From Eustoma russellianum (taxonomy: Eukaryota > Streptophyta > Magnoliopsida > Gentianales > Gentianaceae): DNA of 64,000 nt. Numbering within the stretch: position 1 is the stretch's first letter; each line of letters opens with the position of its first letter. Below, piece after piece: positions 55,830 through 64,000 of this stretch. The notes under the pieces were generated by a model. It was not told the DNA's origin. It searched no databases and saw only the letters and a list, made by a program, of their open reading frames with translations. Location: positions 22,570,179 through 22,634,178 of the forward strand of contig AP025055.1 in NCBI GenBank assembly GCA_036186865.1, given 5' to 3'. The position numbers were made by a program, and so were the translations under genes.

Positions 55830-56600
55830 GATTCAAACTTATCCAAATTATCTTTCGTATTTAACACAAAGCATTTACAACCAAACACACGAAAATAGTC
55901 AATTTTAGGCATGCGATCATTTAATATCTCATAAGGCGTCTTATTTATTTTCTTTCTAATTGACAAACGATTAACTATGTAGCATGCACAGTTTGCGGCT
56001 TCCGCCCACAAAAATATAGGCAACTTATTTTCGCACAACATAGTTCTAGCAATTTCTTGTAATGTCCTATTCTTTTTTCTACTACTCCATTTAATTGTGG
56101 AGTTCTAGATGGCGAAAACTCGTGTTTAATTCCTTTTTCTTCGCAAAATGAAATCATGTCCTTATTTTTAAACTCACCGCCTCTATCGCTTCTTATCTTT
56201 TTCACATTGACACCATATTGATTTTCAAGTTGTTTTATTAGTTTTGCAATCTCAATGGCACTATCATCCTTATGTGCAAGAAACAAAGTCCAAGTATAAC
56301 GAGAAAAATCATCAACAATCACGCAAGCATAGTGACGCCCACCAAGACTCGTAGTGCGACTAGGACCAAACAAATCAATGTGAAGTATTTCTAAAACTCT
56401 AGTCGTGCTTATTTCATTTTTGGGTTTTGGTGACTCACGTGTTTGTTTGCCTTTTATACAAGATTCACACAACTAAAAGTTGTCTAAAACAAGTGTAGGC
56501 AATCCTCGTAGTAGGTTCTTTCGTTGGAGTTTTTCTAGTGTAGAAATGCCAATGTGTCCTAAACATCTATGCCACAAATTCACGTTAGGTTCATTTGACA
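55830..56600 (-). pseudogene. S3 integrase, broken
   Basis: Right to left: LWHRCLGHIGISTLEKLQ, a stop, CESCIKGKQ (zinc-binding end), then the core HIDLFGPSRT, VDDFSRYTW, RSDRGGEF and QLNGVVEKR, covering D, D and E. After a one-base shift WAEAANCACYIVNRL, PYEILNDRMPK and CFVLNTKDNLDKFESKYE follow, then the junction with the LTR fragment. The core residues are intact; the stop, shift and deletion kill it. Confidence 0.87.
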
Positions 56601-56619
56601 TGAAACACTTAACCTTAGC

Positions 56620-57008
56620 GTCTAACATATATCATCCATAGAAAGCGTAAAAATGTTACCTTCTCATTTTCCTTTTAAGACTGTTTCTCCATTTTTATTT
56701 ATTATATTGCAATATGGGTGAGTAAAACACACATCAAAACCATTGTCAATGAATTGAGAAATGCTAAGAAGATTATAAGATAAGTTGCTTACCAAAAAGA
56801 CGTTGGAGATTTGAAGAGTGCTTGGGTTTCCAATTGTACCTTTTCCGATGATCTTGCCTTCGTAGTTGTCTCCAAAGGTCACGGATCTGCCTTTTGTGAT
56901 CTTCTTTAATTTCGTGAATAGGCTTGGGTCACCCGTCATGTGCCTCGAGCAACTACTGTCAAGGAACCATTTGATTGATGTATCTTTTGATGTGTGGGTT
57001 ACATGCAA
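56620..57008 (-). pseudogene. S3 protease region
   Basis: IKWFLDSSCSRHMTGD is the Sirevirus protease box, with serine in place of the usual glycine after D-S. SVTFGDNYEGKIIGKG and YNLLSISQF follow. A stop after ETVLKGK breaks continuity toward integrase. Confidence 0.83.
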
Positions 57009-57063
57009 TGTGTAAAAATGATTTAGGTACCCTTTTAATTTTGGGTCCTTACGAGTTAGTTAT

Positions 57064-58330
57064 TCACCTTTTAGTAAAGGTACCTTTCGGTACCCATACT
57101 TGGGTGATCCTTCTCGGTCTAGCAAATGGCAAGAATGTAGATGAAGGTGCAATGTAGTAAACATATGGTAAGTGCACTTTAGGCCTTTGGCCAAGAACTC
57201 CTTTATACTCATTATATGTAGGACGTTTTTGATATGTCTTTGTGTTTGTGTACGTAGTGCGTGATCTAGATGAATGAAATGGATGACGTGTATGCATCAC
57301 TTGTTTCTTCTCATATCTATATGGAACAAAATTGTATTTCGCATGATATGAGGAAGAAGTAGGACGTGAGGAGGGGAGAGGGGGTCTTTGCGTCATCTTA
57401 GACCTGTTTTTTGTTTTGGGGTGTCTACTTTCTTAGACACTACGAACTTGGTTGGTTTAATGGATACTTCATTTGTTTCAATGTATCCTAAACCTGTTTT
57501 ATCACTATCATGCTTTTGTGATAAGATAATACGCTCTAGCATGTTAGATCCCGTATCAAACTGTTTCATCATTTTCTCTAAGTCTGTATTCCTTGATTTC
57601 AAACTTGAAATCTCAGATTTGATTTCATTATTTTGCTTGATCAATTATGAGATCTCTGTCTTTAATGCAGTAATGATGCATGATGACTCTTCCTTTGAAT
57701 CGTTTAATTAAGCGACAAGATTCTCGTTAGAAGATTCTAACAGTTTCTTGTCTTCAATTAATCGCTTCTTTTCTTTTGCGTGAGACTTAGTAAATTTATG
57801 CAATTCTAAGTACTGACTAAAAAGATCATCATAAGAAGGCTCAGAGTCATAATCAGAGTCAGATGATACCTCGTTTGATGCTTTGGACACAAAGCATACC
57901 TGTGCAGTCTCCTCTTTTGTTTCAGTTTCGGAATCCGATGTATCGCGCCAAGTAGAGGCTTTGAGAGCTCGTTTCCTTTGCTTAGGTTCTGAGACGAGTT
58001 TATTCTTGTTCCGATCATTGTCAGGGTATTTATTTGTTTGCCTGTCTTTATTAGGGCAGTCATATGATAGATGTCCAAGTTTACCGCATTCGTAACATTT
58101 AACATCCTTATCGTTTGTCTTGTTCTTATTTATTTTAGTCGAGGTAGCCTTAGTTTTTTTCCTAAACGACTTTCTCATGAATTTTCTTAAGCCTTTAGCC
58201 AATAAAATTAAGTCATCGTTATCCGATTCAGAATCACTATCATCTACGTGATCGGAAGAAGTAGAGACGTATTCATTTGATTTAAATGCAATAGCTTTAC
58301 CTTGTTTTGATGATTCTGGTTTCCTTATGG
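57064..58330 (-). pseudogene. S3 gag C-terminal half, frameshifted
   Basis: From right: RKPESSKQGKAIAFK after a one-base shift, the acidic DDSDSESDNDD, and the CCHC knuckle CYECGKLGHLSYDC (about 58065-58105). A Ser/Glu-rich, coiled-coil-like part runs to a stop at 57708; further stops lie near 57645 and 57393. The last segment ends ITQVWVPKGTFTKR. Same order as S1 (1-1057). Confidence 0.86.
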
Positions 58331-58993
58331 TGAGTTTTTCTCATACACCTTAAGTGATCCAATCAATTCTTCCATCTTGATTGAATTAGTTTCTTTACTT
58401 TCTTCTATTGCCGTTACTTTAGGGTCCCACTCGGATGGAAGGCTTTGCAAGACCTTTTGTACCTTTTCCGGCATAGTAAAGGCTTTTCCAAGAGACTCAA
58501 GAGAATTGTAAATGTTAGTCAAGCGAAGATCCATATCAACGATAGATTCGTTAGGCAATAATTTAAATGACTCGAGTGTGGACATAAGCATGTTGATCTT
58601 GGACTCTTTTGCTTGACTAGTGCCTTCGTGTTTCATTTCAAGTATTCTACACATTTCTTGAGCACTAGAACAATTTGAGACATAGCTAGACTCGCTTTTA
58701 CTTAATCCATTTAAAAGTAACTGCATAGCCCTAGCGTTCATGCTTAGTCTCTTTTTATCCTCACTAGTATACTCTTGTCTAGGTTTAACGACCTCTAGTG
58801 TGACTCCATCTACAGTGGATAACTTTGATGGAACAAAAGGACCATCTTCTATAATTGACCAAAGATCAATATCAATTTCCATAAGAAAAAACTTCATGCT
58901 TAATTTCCATTGAATGAAAGACTCACCGTCAAAGAGAGGAGGCCTTTGACTCGACATACATTCTTGTTCGGTTTTGAAATTTGTGGTTGCCAT
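58325..58993 (-). pseudogene. S3 gag N-terminal half
   Basis: Start MATTNFKTEQECMSS at 58993. The frame is open further upstream to 59047, but that stretch is leader sequence including the primer binding site. LFDGESFIQWKLSMKFFLME, DLWSIIEDGP and MRLTNIYNSLESLGK-like blocks are typical of the copia gag domain. A one-base shift near 58330 separates it from the knuckle half. Confidence 0.87.
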
Positions 58994-59035
58994 CTCACTT
59001 AAATCGTTGGATCCTTTTGATGTAAGTGTCCTGCT

Positions 59036-59046
59036 CTCTGATACCA
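59036..59046 (-). promoter_or_regulatory. S3 primer binding site
   Basis: Minus strand TGGTATCAGAG, two bases from the LTR end at 59049. It shows that the LTR at 59049-62039 acts as a 5' LTR for the DNA to its left. Confidence 0.87.
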
Positions 59047-59048
59047 CT

Positions 59049-62039
59049 TGTAGGATCTGCTAGACACCACTAGAACGAGGAGTTGAATAGTGGGTGCGGA
59101 AAATGTGGTTTTTAAATATTTTTAAACCAAAAACCCAACTTTTGAAAATAGTTTCTGTTTTCAGGACCAGTTTTAAAACGTTTTGAAAACTAGGTTGCAG
59201 GTCTTCAAAAATTCTGAAATTTGGATAGAACTTAGCCTCCGATGTTATGAGTGGCTTCTAAAAATTTCAGATTTAAATTCAACCTCTAACCCCTTGAAAA
59301 TTTGTTGGTGGTCAGATTGCGCAAATCTGCCAGAAACGGTAGTCTGATTTGAAAAATTAATTCCTATTTTACAAAAATCCAAATGCTCTGAAAATTTAAA
59401 TACTAACCCCTCATAAGTTTTTTTTAAATGGGTTGAAACAGTTTTGAAAAATTCTTATGGGAAGTTAGTCAAATACGATCAAAGTCTCAACCTTTGCAAG
59501 CCTGAAAATCAGACTGCACTAGTCTCATAACTTTGGACGTTTGAATGACTTATACTTGTCCAAGAGGGTTGAAACTTGCGCCAAAAGAACCTTAAGACGT
59601 GAGTATATGACTCTGGAAAGTTTTATGATTTTTGAAATTCGTTTACTATTTTTACGGACGTAATCAAAAACGATGAACAGTACTAAAAGTGAAAGTAAGT
59701 GCTGAAAGTAAATGACACCAAGAATTTTATACTGGTTCGATTATAAACAAACTACTCCAGTCTTTGAGGACACCTTCCTCGGTTCACACTAATCACACAA
59801 CACAAAGAACACCTTACCACAGGGTTGATGGAGTTACACACCAACTCCAACCCTTTACAAACCTTGTATGAGTATACAATTGTCACGAACACCATCACCT
59901 CGCAAGTGCAAGATTGATCAAACCTTGATCAATCTTTTACAATAATGAAAAGAATATGTGGTGGTCTAGATGAAGCCTATTCAAATATATGAATGTAAGT
60001 ACAATAGGCTTTTAGAGAGAAGAAAGAAAGAGAGTGTAGAAGAGAAGGCTAGAACACGTTTTGATCTTTGAATTTGCAAGACTTGTTCTTGCCCTTGTTT
60101 TGCTCTTCTTCCTTTCTTTTTATCATTATGGCCTCCCCCCTATGCTCCTCTTCTCTTCATGAAATTATCTTCTAAGTCCTTCAAAAAGTATATGGCATCA
60201 TTGTGACATGTCTTTGCTTACTTGGCATCTCTTCATTGGATGATCATTAAGCTCTTGCTTACTTGATACTCATTGATTGGTTTGATGTTGTCATCACTTG
60301 ATGACTAGACAAATCTGAGAATAACACTTAAAACATGTGCCAAAATTATCATAAAATTATTACCATAATTAACAAGATTATCACCCAAAATTAGCAAGAC
60401 AATTTTCTCCAAAAAGTCATGAAAAAATCGGCCATAAAGAGTCTTTACATGCTGAAATTTCAGCATGTGACACATTTGTATTCTTTTCAACATGTTGCCA
60501 AGTTTGCATTGATTTATTTCTTGAAAATGAATCACCATTTAGTACAAGACATCTTTATTAATTTTTGGAATAAAATTAGACATCAATGAGGCCTAAAATT
60601 CGGCCATATACATTCCCTCACATGCTGAAATTTTCAGCATTTGTGATATTCAAAATATCACAACTTTAGTTCCATAACTTATTCAAAATACTTCCAAATT
60701 GTCTTCCAATCAATCCACCTTAATCAAGACACAAAATATGACTCATAATGGTGTTAAAATCGGCCGTCCATTGTGCACATGCTGAAATTTTCAGCATGTG
60801 TTACAATTGAGACATAAGTTTGAAATGTTACCTTGTGTAGCTCCTTCCTTTATGTCATCAACATTGTATGCTTCATTCTTGACCAATCAATATGCCAAAA
60901 AGGCTCCACATATGCTCGAACAAGCTGAGCTAGGCGTGTGAATGTGTAGATACATGTGCTGAATTTTAGTTTTGCAAACTTTGTAAAATAGTGCACATTT
61001 AATTATACACACATGGTATATTCCAATCAGCCCTTAATTGAATTTTCTAGAACACTTTGAGATGTATGAAATATGTAAAAAGTGTCTAGATACATGTTAT
61101 ATGATGTGCCAAACACGTTCCATGTGTCGTGTATGTAGAAACCGAATTTTCGATGTTTATCGATTATCCGATTTTTCTCTAATTAAATTCCAACTTTTTG
61201 CACATGATATATATATTATGTTACACATAATATACATAAATTAAAATTTAATGTTCAGCTCATAAGGCTGATTAAACTGGCGCCTGGCCATGTGACAAAA
61301 TTGAAATTGGAATCTCCACAATTCGGCCTTAATGTGGGGTGATTTGTGTGTGCCAAAATGGAATGATTTTATGGCTGCACATACCATGTAAGCTACGAAA
61401 TTTATGTCTATTTTTGAAGTGTAGGGGATGGCCATCTATTTATGGCAAGTACGTGGCACGTTGGCGAAGTTTCGGTATTCGCCCGATACGACAATTTTCG
61501 GTTTAGAACCTTTTAACGTGTCGTATTTGATTTTTCATCACCATGACTTATATCATATGATATAAGACCTGAATATACTCATAAATATGAGTTAAGTATT
61601 GTGGTGTGACGTTAACGTACGTACGTAAAATATATAACGTGTCGGTAGTACGTTGGAATAAATGTGTATGTGCCTTTTTAAAAAAAATCTGAATATATAT
61701 ATATATAGGCGTGTAATAAGTGTGCAGAGGAGAGTGGAAGACTTTCCTTTCTTCACCTTGTTGCCCTTGTGCCTTTTCCAAATATTGCTTCCTTTAATGA
61801 ACTACTTAGTTTAATTAACTAAGTACTTCACTTAATGAACTAGTTTAGTTCATTAATTGTGGCACTTGAAAATAGTTCAAACACAACAAATTTTTACCAT
61901 TTGATGTAAGCTTTAAAGCTTCATGGCTTGTTAGTACGACAACATTATATATGAACTATATAAGGCAACTTTTATGCAATATGTCATGCACGTTTAAATC
62001 ATGTATTTTGAAATCACTCAAATCCCTTTTTTCTCTACA
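59049..62039 (-). repeat. Shared Sirevirus LTR (2991 bp)
   Basis: Full LTR in minus orientation. Its right side has polypurine tracts and RT/RNase H (so it is a 3' LTR) and its left side has a primer binding site and gag (so it is a 5' LTR). Three palindromes at 60447-60468, 60619-60645 and 60776-60800. No other genes. Confidence 0.93.
60447..60800 (-). promoter_or_regulatory. Three LTR palindromes in the shared LTR
   Basis: CACATGCTGAAA-type dyads at 60447-60468 (perfect), 60619-60645 (one mismatch) and 60776-60800 (perfect), each near a CGGCC motif, in the same places as in S1 and S2. Confidence 0.75.
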
Positions 62040-62225
62040 ATCTTCCCCTTTTGATGATTTTCAAAATAACCTACATTCATGATTTAAATCCTATCGCTCC
62101 CCTTCAATCATGCATAAATTCAAATTTTGAATTTTCAAACCGATTCCCCTTTAATTTATGCAATCAGTTTCTCTCTCCCCCTTAAATCATGCATTCTCTC
62201 CCCCTTTATTTTGGAAAGTCATTCA
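62040..62225 (-). promoter_or_regulatory. Multiple polypurine tracts of S4
   Basis: Minus-strand purine runs (AAAAGGGGAAG at 62043-62053, then near 62098, 62150, 62178 and 62200-62210). The one nearest the LTR is the expected primer. Same layout as 1158-1333. Confidence 0.8.
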
Positions 62226-62253
62226 AAATATGCATGTAAATATGGAAAGAGAA

Positions 62254-63243
62254 TCAAATCAAATCAGCAGAAATCATGCCTAATTTAGAACGAAGAAATC
62301 CGTACGTGGCTTGGTTTAAGGCTTTAGTGAAGATATCTGCTACTTGTGCCTCTGTGCATACGTGATCTATGACAATGTCACCATTATTTACGTGATCACA
62401 AAGAAAGTGATAGCGTACTTCTATATGCTTGGCCTTAGAATGTGACACGGGATTCTTAGATAGGTTAATTGCACTCACACTATCACAATATATAGGAATT
62501 TTATTTACAGTAATTCCAAAGTCCGAAAGTTGTTGTTTTATCCATAGTAATTGTGTGCAACAAAGACTAAGTGCCATGTACTCAGCTTCAGTAGTGGATA
62601 AAGCTACACTTGCTTGCTTCTTGGAAAACCATGAAATAAGGGAGTTTTCTATAAATTGGCAAGTGTCACTCGTGCTTTTTCTATCTATCTTACATCCACC
62701 ATAATCAGCGTCAGTGTAGGCATGCAAATTAAAGTCACAATCTTTATCATACCAAATGCCTAAGGTGGGTGTGTGCTTAATATATCGGAATATTCTTTTC
62801 ACCACATTAAAGTGAGACACCTTAGGTTGACTTTGAAAACGTGCACACATACATACACTGAACATGATATCAGGCCTACTAGTAGTAAGATATACCAAAG
62901 AACCAATCATAGATCTATATAAGGCATTGTCAAAATCCTTACCGTGTTCATCTTTATCTAATTTAGTAGTAACACTCATAGGGGTGGGGGATGGTTTTAA
63001 ATTCTCAAAATTGAACTTTTTAATCATATCATTTACATATTTAGCTTGACTTATGTGAATACCTTTACTCGTTTGCTTAATTTGCAAGCCAAGAAAATAG
63101 TTCAATTCACCAATCATAGACATTTCAAATTCGGATTTCATGCAATTTTCAAAATCTTCAACAAGTTTATGAGAAGTGGAGCCGAAAATAATGTCATCAA
63201 CGTAAATTTCAATAATAAGTAAATCTGATTTATCTTGTTTCAA
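62254..63243 (-). pseudogene. S4 RT C-terminal part and RNase H (open, N-terminus shifted)
   Basis: Continuous frame of 329 codons. The RT palm IYVDDIIFGST is intact, followed by MIGELNYFLGLQI, then ALYRSMIGSLVYLTTSRPDI. RNase H has YTDADYGGC, ALSTTEAEYMAL, CDSVSAINL and KHIEVRYHFL. The usual STSG is STSD. Stop after MISADLI at 62254. A one-base indel at ~63285 separates it from the RT N-terminus, so no intact RT is made. Confidence 0.88.
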
Positions 63244-63265
63244 AAATAATGTACTATCTATAGTA

Positions 63266-64000
63266 CCTCTTTTAAAACCATTTTCTAAAATAAAGTAGCA
63301 AAACGATCATACCATGCTCTAGGTGCTTGCTTTAGTCCGTATAGTGCCTTCTTTAGTTTGTACACATGATCGGGATGTTTCAAATCTTCAAAACCGGGTA
63401 GTTGTTTCACGTATACCTCTTCTTGTATGAATCCATTTAAGAATGCACTTTTCACGTCCATTTGATAGAGTTTAAAATCTTTCATGCAAGCAATGGCAAG
63501 TAAAAGTCGTATAGCTTCTAAACGTGCTACGGGTGCAAATGTCTCATCATAATCAATTCCTTCTTCTTGATTATCGCCTTGTGCTACAAGTCTAGCTTTA
63601 TTTCTAACAACTTTTCCTTCTTCATTCATTTTATTTCTAAACACCCACTTTGAGCCTATTATGGTCTTATCTTGTGGTCGTGGCAATAAATCCCATACAT
63701 CATTTCTAACAAATTGATTAAGTTCATCATGCATAGCATCAATCCAAGAAGAATCACTCAAAGCATCATGCACATTTTTGGGTTCAATTTCGGAAATCAT
63801 AGCATGAAATTGATTTATTTCATCCGAAGTTATTCTTCTATGTGGTCGCACTCTGTGAGTGATATCGCCTATAATGAGATCATGTGGGTGATCTCTATGC
63901 CATCTTGGTTGATTATTTTCTGTGTTCTCATGCATTTCTAAGTGATCATGCATTTCTAGTGTATCATGCATATCATGCATATCAAACGTGCCATCATCAT
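63266..64000 (-). pseudogene. S4 reverse transcriptase N-terminal part, runs off window
   Basis: From the right edge: a His/Asp/Met-rich linker, WIDAMHDELNQFVRNDVWDL, GSKWVFRNKMNEEGKVVRNKARLVAQG, ETFAPVARLEAIRLLLA, and the catalytic box YQMDVKSAFLNG with its aspartate. Next ALYGLKQAPRAWYDRF, then the indel at ~63285. The integrase, protease and gag of this copy lie beyond 64000. Confidence 0.87.

Overview
This window comes from a plant nuclear genome, almost certainly an angiosperm with a large, repeat-rich genome. I found no host gene, rRNA, tRNA or CRISPR array. Nearly every base belongs to LTR retrotransposons inserted into one another. The plant assignment rests on initiator-Met-type primer binding sites (TGGTATCAGAG), a Sirevirus-type Ty1/copia family with ~3 kb LTRs and several polypurine tracts, and Ty3/gypsy elements of probable Tekay/Del chromovirus type with 2.6-4.4 kb LTRs.

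Layout, left to right. 1-4328: 3' half of a plus-strand Sirevirus (S1), gag C-terminus fused to the 3' end region. 4329-5922: part of a gypsy LTR (A). 5923-18519: plus-strand gypsy G3 (integrase end, polypurine tract, 3' LTR). Its LTR is split by a complete but decayed minus-strand gypsy G4 (10207-18018, TSD gtttc). 18520-47071: minus-strand gypsy G1. Its gag is split by a solo Sirevirus LTR S2 (22939-25914, TSD aaatg). Its 5' LTR is split by a solo gypsy LTR G2 (26736-44482, TSD aagaa), which is itself split by a full-length plus-strand gypsy G5 (30103-43449). 47072-55360: decayed plus-strand Ty1/copia pieces C1, C2 and C3; G1 sits directly in the gag of C1. 55360-55412: a short inverted gag fragment. 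55413-64000: minus-strand Sirevirus DNA in which one LTR (59049-62039) serves both as 3' LTR of an RT/RNase H-bearing copy on the right and as 5' LTR of a gag-protease-integrase copy on the left.

Relative ages follow from nesting: copia C1 is oldest, then G1, then G3, S2 and G2, then G4 and G5. G5 is the only copy with all parts present. Its coding frame is open except for five point stops, and its two LTRs are nearly identical by eye apart from one 43-bp repeat unit and a ~23-bp deletion.

Three signals go beyond routine TE annotation. (1) The gypsy LTRs of several families carry a polypyrimidine-CAG acceptor followed by a very short, apparently coding exon (ending EWIEDEPRVPYP-stop in three cases). 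The sequences differ mostly at silent positions, including interchange of the three stop codons, and a GT donor lies ~120 bp upstream. (2) The same LTRs carry arrays of short hairpins with 6-bp arms and a nearly constant 11-nt loop, whose arms covary between units and families. (3) G1 and G5 share a GT-AG intron-like insert at exactly the gag/protease junction, and each has a further intron-like insert at a different place in RT/RNase H. Removing any of them restores the reading frame.
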